In this document: positions 1 to 7,367 of the stretch, piece by piece
Numbering within the stretch: the first letter of the stretch is position 1
Layout: each line of letters begins with the position of its first letter
Source of the DNA: Pseudomonadota bacterium
GTDB taxonomy: Bacteria; Pseudomonadota; Gammaproteobacteria; UBA9214
NCBI GenBank assembly: GCA_041395565.1
Contig: JAWLAI010000003.1
Coordinates: 248,001 to 312,000, forward strand
Length of the DNA stretch: 64,000 bases
Direction: 5' to 3'
Program-made: the position numbers and the translations under genes
The notes under the pieces: generated by a model
What the model saw: the letters and a program-made list of their open reading frames with translations, nothing else
What the model was told of the DNA's origin: nothing
Databases searched by the model: none

Positions 1-279
1 ATTCCGGGTCCCCTGCGCTTCTCGCCAGTTCGTGCGCTCGCCGAACTCGCAGGATTTGCGGCGCCTTACGGCTAGCAAATCCAGCTCGACATGGCGGCTC
101 GCTCGATCCCGAACCGGCTGCGATGCTCGGCTGCGCCAGACGGAATTCTGATCCCGCTCGATATTCTGGTTTGCCCCTTCTCAGGCGCGAACACAGCGGA
201 TTTCGCTGTGTCCTTGCAGAGACGGTTTTTCGAATTCTTGGCGGCCTTGTGCCTTGGTATGAGAATGGCTTGGCTGGTA
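1..279. other. non-coding region with inverted repeats
   Basis: No convincing gene is seen here. The stretch holds several short inverted repeats: AGTTCG/CGAACT (27-32 with 42-47), GGATTTGC/GCAAATCC (52-59 with 75-82) and ACACAGCG/CGCTGTGT (192-199 with 205-212). The last could end the yqeY transcript, but no T-run follows it in that direction. In many Gammaproteobacteria dnaG follows rpsU/yqeY; no part of dnaG is visible before the window edge. Confidence 0.4.
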
Positions 280-723
280 TCAGCCCAGGCGTGACTTGAT
301 CAGCGCGCTCACCGCGCCCATGTCGGCGCGGCCGGCGAGCTGCGGCTTGAGGGCGGCCATCACCTTGCCCATGTCCTTGATGGAGGCGGCGCCGGTCTCG
401 GCCAGGGCGGCGCTGACCAGCGCGTCGATCTCGGCCTCGCTCAGCGCGGCCGGCATGTAGGGTGTGATGACCTCGATCTCGGCGGACTCCTGCGCGATCA
501 GGTCGTCACGGCCGGCCTGCTCGAACTGCGCGATCGATTCGCGCCGCTGCTTGATCATCTTGTCGAGCACGGCAATGACCTGGGTGTCGTCCAGTTCGAT
601 GCGTTCGTCGACTTCGCGTTGCTTGATGGCGGCGAGGATCAGCCGGATCGTGGCCAGGCGCGCCTTCTCCTTGGCCCGCATGGCATCCTTCATGTCCTGC
701 TGGACGCGGTCCTTGATGGACAT
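280..723 (-). CDS. yqeY: GatB/YqeY domain protein
   Basis: A 147-residue protein of the GatB/YqeY family. It is almost entirely helical and charged, with the typical opening MSIKDRVQQDMKDAMRAKEK and the C-terminal motif GKVMAALKPQLAGRADMGAV. The family resembles the tRNA-binding tail domain of the GatB amidotransferase subunit, and free-standing copies are thought to act in tRNA or translation quality control. It starts 13 bases after rpsU on the same strand, so the two are probably co-transcribed; rpsU-yqeY pairing is common in proteobacteria. Length and start are normal for the family. The exact function is not established. Confidence 0.93.
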   Translation of the reverse strand: MSIKDRVQQDMKDAMRAKEKARLATIRLILAAIKQREVDERIELDDTQVIAVLDKMIKQRRESIAQFEQAGRDDLIAQESAEIEVITPYMPAALSEAEIDALVSAALAETGAASIKDMGKVMAALKPQLAGRADMGAVSALIKSRLG

Positions 724-736
724 ACGCGGTTGGAGA

Positions 737-952
737 TCAGTACAGGCGGACGCGGCGAGCCAGTTCGCGGGAAACCTTCTTCTGGTTGCGCTTCACGGCG
801 GCGGCCATCTTGCGCTTGCGTTCCTGCGTGGGCTTCTCGTAGAACTCGCGGCGACGCACTTCGGCCAGCACGCCGGCCTTTTCGCACGAGCGCTTGAAGC
901 GGCGCAGCGCGATTTCAAACGGTTCGTTCTCTTTTACACGGACATTGGGCAT
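737..952 (-). CDS. rpsU: 30S ribosomal protein S21
   Basis: A 71-residue, very basic protein identical in length to Escherichia coli S21. It shows the family hallmarks: the start MPNVRVKENEPFEIALRRFK, the segment REFYEKPTQERKRK and a C-terminal RRVRLY. S21 is a small-subunit protein that helps the ribosome engage mRNA starts. It is the first gene of a minus-strand unit with yqeY and is divergent from tsaD, with about 107 bases between the two start codons that should hold both promoters. The rpsU/tsaD divergent arrangement is conserved in Gammaproteobacteria. Confidence 0.98.
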   Translation of the reverse strand: MPNVRVKENEPFEIALRRFKRSCEKAGVLAEVRRREFYEKPTQERKRKMAAAVKRNQKKVSRELARRVRLY

Positions 953-1059
953 ACAACACAGCTCGGTTAATGGTTAACAAGGGCTGCGAATTCTATACAC
1001 CTCCCGGCCAAAAGGCAAAATCTCCTTGTGTAACAAGAACCGGCGGCTACCATACCGAT

Positions 1060-2073
1060 ATGGTCATCCTGGGTATCGAAACCTCCTGCGACGAAACCGG
1101 GGTCGCGCTCTACGACGGCGAGCGCGGCCTGCTGGCGCACGCCCTGCACAGCCAGGTCGATCTGCATGCCCGCTATGGCGGCGTGGTGCCGGAACTGGCC
1201 TCCCGCGATCATGTCAGCCGGCTCTTGCCGCTGGTCCGGGAGGTTTTGGAAAACTCATATATTTCAACAGGATCCATCGACGGAGTCGCCTATACGGCGG
1301 GGCCCGGCCTGGTCGGTGCGCTGCTGGTCGGCGCGGCGGCCGGCCGGGCCCTGGCCTGGACCTGGGGGGTACCGGCCGTGGGCGTGCACCACATGGAAGG
1401 CCACCTGCTCGCGCCGATGCTGGAGCCCGACCCGCCGGCGTTTCCGTTCCTCGCCCTGCTGGTCTCCGGCGGCCATACCCAGCTGATCGAGGTCGCCGGT
1501 GTGGGGCGCTACCGCCTGCTGGGGGATTCCATCGACGATGCGGTCGGCGAGGCCTTCGACAAGACCGCCACGGTGCTGGGTCTGGGCTACCCCGGGGGGC
1601 CGGCGCTGGCCGCGCTGGCGGAACAGGGCGCGCCCGACCGTTACCGGTTCCCGCGCCCGATGACCGACCGGCCCGGACTGGAATTCAGTTTCAGCGGCCT
1701 CAAGACCTTCGCGCTCACGACCTGGCAGCGCTGTGACCGGACGGACCGGGACCGGGCCGACATCGCCCGCGCCTTCGAGGAGGCGGTGGTGGACACCCTG
1801 GCGATCAAGTGTCGCCGGGCGCTGGAGCAGACCGGCCTGGACACCCTGGTGATTGCCGGCGGTGTCGGCGCGAACCGCCGGTTGCGCGCGCGCCTCGATG
1901 CCTTGATGCGCGAGCGCGGCGGCCGGGTGTGCTACCCGCGGCCGGCGTTCTGCACCGACAACGGCGCCATGATCGCCTACGCCGGCTGGTGCCGCCTGCG
2001 TGCCGGGCAGCAGGAAAGCCTCTCGATCAGGGCGACACCGCGCTGGTCGCTGGAGGATCTGCCAGCGGTGTAG
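1060..2073 (+). CDS. tsaD: tRNA N6-adenosine threonylcarbamoyltransferase
   Basis: TsaD (337 residues) transfers the threonylcarbamoyl group from TC-AMP to A37 of ANN-decoding tRNAs, working with TsaB and TsaE. The protein opens with MVILGIETSCDETGVALYDG (ATPase-fold phosphate loop), has the metal-binding HxxxH at His111/His115 (HMEGH) and the C-terminal GGVGANRRLR nucleotide loop. An in-frame upstream extension to 970 is possible, but the conserved family N-terminus starts at the ATG at 1060, so that start was chosen. It is divergent from rpsU, as in many relatives. TsaB and TsaE are not in this window. Confidence 0.97.
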   Translation: MVILGIETSCDETGVALYDGERGLLAHALHSQVDLHARYGGVVPELASRDHVSRLLPLVREVLENSYISTGSIDGVAYTAGPGLVGALLVGAAAGRALAWTWGVPAVGVHHMEGHLLAPMLEPDPPAFPFLALLVSGGHTQLIEVAGVGRYRLLGDSIDDAVGEAFDKTATVLGLGYPGGPALAALAEQGAPDRYRFPRPMTDRPGLEFSFSGLKTFALTTWQRCDRTDRDRADIARAFEEAVVDTLAIKCRRALEQTGLDTLVIAGGVGANRRLRARLDALMRERGGRVCYPRPAFCTDNGAMIAYAGWCRLRAGQQESLSIRATPRWSLEDLPAV

Positions 2074-2178
2074 TTAAATAAATGCTCTCGCGCATTGAGG
2101 CCAGATATAACCGGCAGCAAGAGCAGGTAGAGAGAAGATGATTCTGCCGACGCGGGTTGCGGTGTAACCGCGAGCCAT
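2074..2178 (-). CDS. possible 34-residue membrane miniprotein
   Basis: A short reading frame just after the tsaD stop on the opposite strand. It begins ATG at 2178, preceded at a good distance by AAAGGA, and would encode 34 residues: a basic N-terminus (MARGYTATRVGR), a hydrophobic stretch (IIFSLPALAAGYIW) and a short tail. The ribosome-binding site, start and membrane-like pattern make it a plausible small membrane protein. Nothing was recognised as homologous and the evidence is only intrinsic. Bases 2179-2467, between it and plsY, show no other gene. Confidence 0.35.
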   Translation of the reverse strand: MARGYTATRVGRIIFSLPALAAGYIWPQCARAFI

Positions 2179-2467
2179 TTCGATATCCTTTGCATATCGC
2201 CGTGTATTCTGTCGGAGCGGGCCGTGTCCGCGATCATTTTCACCGGCAGGAACATGCTAGTGCTCCAGCACCGGTGCACAGACACCCGACAGCATCCTGA
2301 ATCCTTGCAGGGAAAGAACGCCGGCTCCCGTCCAGGTTCTACTCGCACTGTGATGCGGCGAACCTTCGAACCGCGCGCGGTAGCGCTCGCTACCTGATGT
2401 ACCTGCCGCAGGGGCGGGTCCTGTCCACGACTACCGGACGCGAACCGTGCGCGGACACGGTCCGTTC

Positions 2468-3067
2468 CTACGGTTTCTTGCCGAAGCTGATCTTCCCTTC
2501 CTTCCCGCTGCACAGGTTGGCGATGTTGCTGCGATGGCGCCAGTACAGCAGCACGACCATGATGCTCATCGAGCTGACCAGCGCCGGTTCCGGCCACAGC
2601 CAGGCGAAGCCCGCGGGTATCGCCAGGCTGGCGGTGAGCGCCGCCAGCGACGAGTAGCGGAACAGCAGCGCCATGACCAGCCAGATCACGGCGAACAGCA
2701 GTCCCACCGGCAAGTACAGGCCGAGGGTCACGCCCAGCGCCGTGGCCACGCCCTTGCCGCCCTGAAACCGGAAAAACACCGGGTACAGGTGGCCGAGGAA
2801 GGCGGCGAGCGCGGTGGCGCCGAGCACGAGCGGCGAGGCATGCAGGGCGTGCGCGAGCAGTACCGGCAGCAGCCCCTTGAGCAGGTCGCCGAGCAGGGTG
2901 ACCGCGGCGGCCTTCTTGCCGCCGAGACGGGCGACGTTGGTGGCGCCCGGGTTGCGCGAACCCTCGGTACGCGGGTCGGGCAGACCCATCAGCCGGCAGA
3001 CGATGATCGCAGCCGAGACGGACCCGAACAGGTAGCCGACGGCGATCAGCAGGTAGGTGGGATCCAT
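2468..3067 (-). CDS. plsY: glycerol-3-phosphate acyltransferase PlsY
   Basis: PlsY (199 residues) is an inner-membrane enzyme that transfers the acyl group of acyl-phosphate to sn-glycerol-3-phosphate, the first step of phospholipid synthesis in the PlsX/PlsY route. Seen here are five or so hydrophobic helices and the three family motifs: GSVSAAIIVCRLMGLPDPR with EGSRNPGATN near residues 16-46, the loop GHLYPVFFRFQGGKGVAT around 90-108, and the C-terminal segment with LLYWRHRSNI. Length is standard. It is divergent from folB with about 120 bases between; this plsY / folB / tsaD neighbourhood is a classic gammaproteobacterial arrangement. Confidence 0.97.
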   Translation of the reverse strand: MDPTYLLIAVGYLFGSVSAAIIVCRLMGLPDPRTEGSRNPGATNVARLGGKKAAAVTLLGDLLKGLLPVLLAHALHASPLVLGATALAAFLGHLYPVFFRFQGGKGVATALGVTLGLYLPVGLLFAVIWLVMALLFRYSSLAALTASLAIPAGFAWLWPEPALVSSMSIMVVLLYWRHRSNIANLCSGKEGKISFGKKP

Positions 3068-3188
3068 GGCGGCCCATTGGACTGTTTCGGCGTGCCGGCG
3101 TCAAGCGTATTGATCCTGCCGGCGCGGGCGCTGGCCTTCCAGCAGGCAACACTCTATATTGAAACGCCGGCAATCACGGCGCAATTCC

Positions 3189-3545
3189 ATGGATACCGTC
3201 TTCATCAGCGACCTGCGCATCCAGACCTGTATCGGGATCTATGAATGGGAGCGCAGGATCCGCCAGACCATCAGCCTCGACCTGGAAATGGGCACGGACA
3301 TCCGCGCCGCGGCCGCGACCGACGCCATCGCGGACACCCTGAACTACAAGGCCGTGGCCAAGCGCCTGATCGCGTACGTCGAAGCCAGCGAGTACCAGCT
3401 GGTGGAAACGCTGGCCGAGCGCATCGCCGGGATCGTGCTGGACGAGTTCGGCGTGCCCTGGCTGCGCCTGACCGTACACAAGCCCGGTGCCGTGCGCGGC
3501 TCGCGCGATGTGGGGGTCGTCATCGAGCGCGGCAGCCGGGAGTGA
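3189..3545 (+). CDS. folB: dihydroneopterin aldolase
   Basis: FolB (118 residues) cleaves 7,8-dihydroneopterin to 6-hydroxymethyl-7,8-dihydropterin and glycolaldehyde in folate synthesis. The family opening MDTVFISDLRIQTCIGIYEW is present, as are the DTLNYKAVAKR segment and the conserved lysine in the TVHKPGAVRG region near the C-terminus. The ATG at 3189 was chosen because upstream residues do not match the family. It is followed after 6 bases by folK, which uses its product, so the two form an operon that may extend into the MidA-type gene. Confidence 0.96.
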   Translation: MDTVFISDLRIQTCIGIYEWERRIRQTISLDLEMGTDIRAAAATDAIADTLNYKAVAKRLIAYVEASEYQLVETLAERIAGIVLDEFGVPWLRLTVHKPGAVRGSRDVGVVIERGSRE

Positions 3546-3551
3546 CATCGC

Positions 3552-4043
3552 ATGGCGCGGGTCTATGTCAGCATCGGCAGCAATATCGACCGGGAGCGCA
3601 ACATCGACCTGGCATTGCGGCGGCTGGGCGAGACCTACGGACCGTTGCTGCGCTCGTCGGTGTACGAAAGCGCGGCGGTCGGCTTCGACAGCGCGCCTTT
3701 CTACAACCTGGTGGTCGCGTTCGATACCGCATACTCGCCGCAGGAGGTGCAGGCACGGCTGCATGCGATCGAGGCGGCCAGCGGGCGCGAGCGCACCGGT
3801 GAGCTGGCGGCGCGCAGCCTGGACCTCGACCTGCTGCTGTACGATGAGCTGGTCATCGATGCGGGCCGGCTCAAGCTGCCGCGCGACGATATCACCCGCT
3901 ACGCCTTCGTGCTCTATCCGCTGGCCGAGATCGCGCCCGCGGCGCGTCACCCGGTCTCCGGCGCACGTTACGCCGATCTGTGGGCCGCGTTCGATGATCC
4001 CGACCAGGTGCTGACCCGGGTCGACTGGCCGCCGGCCGCCTGA
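3552..4043 (+). CDS. folK: 2-amino-4-hydroxy-6-hydroxymethyldihydropteridine pyrophosphokinase
   Basis: FolK (163 residues) moves pyrophosphate from ATP to the hydroxymethyl group of 6-hydroxymethyl-7,8-dihydropterin, the step after FolB. The start MARVYVSIGSNIDRERNI and the signature around RSLDLDLLLYDELVI (the metal-binding DxD aspartates) identify it, as does the late PLAEIAPAARHPVSG segment. Its start lies 6 bases after the folB stop, indicating translational coupling or at least one transcript. Length is usual for the family. Confidence 0.96.
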   Translation: MARVYVSIGSNIDRERNIDLALRRLGETYGPLLRSSVYESAAVGFDSAPFYNLVVAFDTAYSPQEVQARLHAIEAASGRERTGELAARSLDLDLLLYDELVIDAGRLKLPRDDITRYAFVLYPLAEIAPAARHPVSGARYADLWAAFDDPDQVLTRVDWPPAA

Positions 4044-4058
4044 ACGGAGCGCTCGGGC

Positions 4059-5237
4059 ATGCGATCCAGCAGCGAGCTGCCCGCGCCGGACGCGCGCGCG
4101 CTGGCCCACAGCGAGCGGCTGGCCGGCCTGATTCGCGACGAGATCGAGGCGGGTGGCGGGGCCATCCCGTTCGCGCGCTTCATGGAGCTGTGCCTGTATG
4201 CGCCGGGCCTGGGCTATTACAGCGCGGGTCAGCGCAAGTTCGGCGCCGGCGGCGATTTCGTCACGGCACCAGAACTCTCGCCCTTGTTCGGCCGTTGTCT
4301 GGCGCATGCCTGTGCCGCGGTACTCGACGCCACCGGCGGCGACATCCTGGAATTCGGCGCCGGCAGCGGGCGGCTGGCGCTGGATCTGCTGGCCGAGCTC
4401 GATGCGCTGGGCAGCCTGCCGGGACGCTACCTGATCCTCGAGCGCAGTGCGGAGCTGCGCGCGCGCCAGCAGGCGTTGCTGCGCGCGCAGGCGCCGGCGC
4501 TGTGCGGCCGCATCGCCTGGCTCGACGCGCTGCCGGCGGCCGGATTCCATGGCGTCATGTTCGGCAACGAGGTGCTCGATGCGATGGCGGTGGAGCGCTT
4601 TCGCTGGAACGGGCGGGCGGCCGAGCGCTACTGGGTGACCGTTACGGACGGGGCCTTCGCGTGGGAGCGGCGGGCGGTGACGGAACCGGAGATCGCCGCG
4701 CAGCTTGCGCGCATCGCCGCGACCTGCGGCTTGGCGCCGGGCTACGAATCGGAGTTCAGCAGCAGCCTGGCGCCGTGGCTCGCGAGCGTGGCGGAGCGGC
4801 TGCAACGGGGCATGCTCCTGCTGATCGATTACGGATACCCGCGCTGCGAGTATTACCATGCCCAGCGCAGCAGCGGCACGCTGTTGTGCCATTACCGCCA
4901 GCGTGCGCACGCCGACCCGCTGCTGTGGCCCGGCCTGCAGGATATCACCGCGCATGTCGATTTTACCGCGGTGGCCGAGGCGGCGGCCGCAGCCGGGCTC
5001 GAGGTGAGCGGTTACGCCACCCAGGCGCATTTCCTGATCGACTGCGGTCTCGACCGCCTGTTGCAGGCGGCGCTGCCGACGCTGGACGATGTCGCCTACC
5101 TGCGCCTGGTGCAGCAGGCCAAGACCCTGATTCTGCCGGGTGAAATGGGCGAGCGCTTTCAGTGCATGAGTCTGACGCGCGGCTTGTCCGCCGCGGTGCC
5201 GGGGTTCCGGGGCCAGGATCTGCGGCACCGGCTGTGA
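4059..5237 (+). CDS. MidA/NDUFAF7-family SAM-dependent methyltransferase
   Basis: A 392-residue protein of the MidA family (formerly DUF185). Motif I of the class I methyltransferase fold is seen as LEFGAGSGRLALDLLAEL near residues 95-112; other family marks are the early RFMELCLYAPGLGYYSAG and the motif FGNEVLDAMAVERF. The mitochondrial homologue NDUFAF7 dimethylates an arginine of a complex I subunit; the bacterial substrate is not settled. It follows folK by 15 bases, so it is likely the last gene of the fol operon. Start and length fit relatives. Confidence 0.92.
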   Translation: MRSSSELPAPDARALAHSERLAGLIRDEIEAGGGAIPFARFMELCLYAPGLGYYSAGQRKFGAGGDFVTAPELSPLFGRCLAHACAAVLDATGGDILEFGAGSGRLALDLLAELDALGSLPGRYLILERSAELRARQQALLRAQAPALCGRIAWLDALPAAGFHGVMFGNEVLDAMAVERFRWNGRAAERYWVTVTDGAFAWERRAVTEPEIAAQLARIAATCGLAPGYESEFSSSLAPWLASVAERLQRGMLLLIDYGYPRCEYYHAQRSSGTLLCHYRQRAHADPLLWPGLQDITAHVDFTAVAEAAAAAGLEVSGYATQAHFLIDCGLDRLLQAALPTLDDVAYLRLVQQAKTLILPGEMGERFQCMSLTRGLSAAVPGFRGQDLRHRL

Positions 5238-5526
5238 TGCGTGTTGGACGCGTTCGGTGCCTTCATAGTCAATGGTTTGACGATCCGGGCTGTCGCCGAT
5301 CGATGACGCTGCAACATGTCATCAAATCGAAACCTTAGGACCCAACCCCGATTTCACCGTCGCCGAATGGTGACAGAATGGGTGCCGCTGTCCGGTCCCC
5401 GGCGTCCCGCAGCGGGACCGCCCGCCGCCAGGTTGCTGTTTTCCGAGGCCGCGTTGAATGTGGTACAGGAATTGCTGCGACACCCAGTGACACACACGGA
5501 TAACAAGCCTTTGCGGGGGTGTCGTC

Positions 5527-5772
5527 ATGTTTAAACGATTGAAGTCCCTGTTCGTGCAGCAAGTTCCCGCGGAACTCTCTGTCTGCGAATTCGATTGTCC
5601 GGTCACGGAATGTTCCGTGCGCAACTGGGCGCAGTGCACCCTGCGACACGAGGGTGTGCTGCACGGCGCCGTCAGCGTGCGCCATGTCGTTCGCGGTACC
5701 CGTCACGCCGCTGCGGCGCGCGCAGCGCAGGTGCCGGCCCGGTCGCTGTTCCTGACCGGTTACTACCGCTAG
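5527..5772 (+). CDS. small Cys-containing protein, unknown function
   Basis: A possible 81-residue protein, MFKRLKSLFVQQVPAELSVC..., with a GGGGG purine run just ahead of its ATG. The first half contains four cysteines (CEFDCPVTEC, then one near WAQC), which could bind metal or form disulfides; the second half is basic and ends FLTGYYR. It stands alone between the MidA-type gene and uppP. A strong hairpin lies 14 bases after its stop, as expected for a real transcript end. No family was recognised. Confidence 0.5.
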   Translation: MFKRLKSLFVQQVPAELSVCEFDCPVTECSVRNWAQCTLRHEGVLHGAVSVRHVVRGTRHAAAARAAQVPARSLFLTGYYR

Positions 5773-5785
5773 GCCGAGCCTGGCG

Positions 5786-5821
5786 CGCACCGCCGCTCCT
5801 GCGGGGCGGCGGCGTGGTGCG
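5786..5821 (+). terminator. hairpin downstream of the small Cys protein
   Basis: CGCACC+GCCGC (5786-5796) pairs with GCGGC (5809-5813) and GGTGCG (5816-5821), with a two-base bulge, followed by GTTTGC. The stem is strong but the T-run is weak, so it may be a rather inefficient or Rho-assisted terminator. Confidence 0.45.
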
Positions 5822-6237
5822 TTTGCAGTCCGGGCCTGATCCTGCGCCCGCATTCCCGATTCATGTTTCAACTTGTGTGGCACGCACTCCGTACCGCGAC
5901 TGCCGCAAGGTGCCGCGGCGGGCAGCGCATGGCCCGCTTGTGCCGGGCGGCGCGGCAGCACCCGCCGGTGTGTGCGCTGTCCCCGTGCGCGTCCAGAACG
6001 ATGCGGGGCTGATACCGTGCGGCGATGCGCTGTACGGCCGTGCGGGTAAGTACGCTGCCAGCGCGTGACATGCCACTGCCGGTCGCGTACCGGATCGGGC
6101 CGGAATCGCGTGGTCGTTTGCATGTCCGGCGCATCCGTCGCACGCTGGCTGCCGCGTCTTACGCCGTGGCATGGGTGCTGTTAGCGCTGCGCGGCGGCGA
6201 TTGAGAATTCGCCGGCATCGGCGCAGAATGCGCGGCC
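5822..6237. other. intergenic region upstream of uppP
   Basis: About 415 bases without a supported gene. Open frames on both strands are arginine-, proline- or alanine-rich GC artefacts without a ribosome-binding site. It probably contains the uppP promoter; no clear element was recognised. Confidence 0.4.
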
Positions 6238-7035
6238 ATGGATCACCTGCATGCCATCTATCTCGCCCTGCTGCAGGGTCTGACCGAATTCCTGCCGATC
6301 TCGAGTTCGGCGCACCTGATCCTGCTGCCGCGGCTGTTGGGCTGGACGGACCAGGGGCTGGCGTTCGATGTCGCGGTGCATGTCGGCACGCTGCTCGCGG
6401 TGCTGGTGTATTTCCGCCATGACGTGCTGCAGCTGCTGACGGCATGGCTGCGCTCGCTCGGCACGCGCCGCGTCGATGCCGATGCGCGCCTGGCCTGGTA
6501 CGTCATCCTCGGCACGCTGCCGGCGGCGGTGCTGGGTCTGCTGCTGCACAACCTGGTGGAGACCTGGCTGCGCTCGCCGCTGGTCATCGCCGCGGCCACC
6601 ATAGGATTCGGTGTGCTGCTCGGGGTGGCCGACTGGTACGGGCGCCAGCAGCGCGACGAGCACGGCTTGCAAGTCCGCGACGTGCTCGTGATCGGTTTCG
6701 CGCAGGCGCTCGCGCTGGTGCCCGGCACGTCGCGCTCGGGTATCACGATGACCGCAGGCCTCGCCCTGGGCATGACGCGCTCGGGCGCGGCGCGCTTTTC
6801 TTTCCTGCTGTCGATTCCGCTGATCATGATGGCCGGCGGCTACGAGACGCTTCGGCTGCTGGAACAGGCGGGGCCGGTCGACTGGCAGGCCATCCTGCTC
6901 GGTTCGGGCGTGTCTGCTGTCAGCGCGTGGCTCTGCATCCACTATTTCCTGAAGCTGATCGAGCGTATCGGCATGCAGCCGTTCGTGGTCTACCGGCTGC
7001 TGCTCGGCGCGGTGCTGTTCTGGATGTACCTGTAG
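6238..7035 (+). CDS. uppP: undecaprenyl-diphosphatase
   Basis: UppP/BacA (265 residues) is an integral membrane phosphatase that recycles undecaprenyl diphosphate to the monophosphate carrier used for peptidoglycan and other surface polymers; overexpression gives bacitracin resistance. Both signatures are present: LQGLTEFLPISSSAHLILLP at residues 10-30 (catalytic Glu and Ser/His) and PGTSRSGITMTAGLALG in the second half (catalytic Arg). About eight hydrophobic helices are seen. The ATG at 6238 gives the standard length. It is monocistronic by context. Confidence 0.97.
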   Translation: MDHLHAIYLALLQGLTEFLPISSSAHLILLPRLLGWTDQGLAFDVAVHVGTLLAVLVYFRHDVLQLLTAWLRSLGTRRVDADARLAWYVILGTLPAAVLGLLLHNLVETWLRSPLVIAAATIGFGVLLGVADWYGRQQRDEHGLQVRDVLVIGFAQALALVPGTSRSGITMTAGLALGMTRSGAARFSFLLSIPLIMMAGGYETLRLLEQAGPVDWQAILLGSGVSAVSAWLCIHYFLKLIERIGMQPFVVYRLLLGAVLFWMYL

Positions 7036-7367
7036 GGACCGACTGAGCCCGTCACTCTGCCGCGCGCGCAGACGCCAGGAACACCTGTTGCCGTAGCGCA
7101 CGCACACTCGTCACCGCGCAGCGTTCCGTTCAGCGGTATGCAGGGCGCTTGCGAACCTCAGTCCGGTCTTTCCCCGGACGCGGGAAGTGGCGGCAGCCGT
7201 CGCCGGTGCCCGGTAAGCACACTGGTTGCCTTGCGGGAACGCCTCCTGCCCTCCCATGCCTGACAGCCGTCCGGAGCGGGTAAACGGATGAACCCCGTGA
7301 TTGCGGGCACTGCGACCGCTGCGGCGGTTATTTATCCTTGGCGCCTGCGCCGCTTTGCGCAGGACAT
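7036..7367. other. intergenic region between convergent uppP and cca
   Basis: No gene is supported. A short hairpin, GTCCGG/CCGGAC around a seven-base loop, lies near 7160-7180. The region separates two convergent genes and should hold their transcript ends, but no T-rich terminator was found. A resemblance to part of a cobalamin riboswitch was considered and rejected. Confidence 0.4.

Noticed and set aside
3174..5228. 684-codon open frame on the minus strand
   Set aside because: Antisense shadow of folB, folK and the MidA-type gene.
7150..7215. Resemblance to part of a cobalamin riboswitch near CCCCGGAC and GTGGCGGCAG
   Set aside because: The B12 box and the core order are missing and the position, between two convergent gene ends, makes no regulatory sense.
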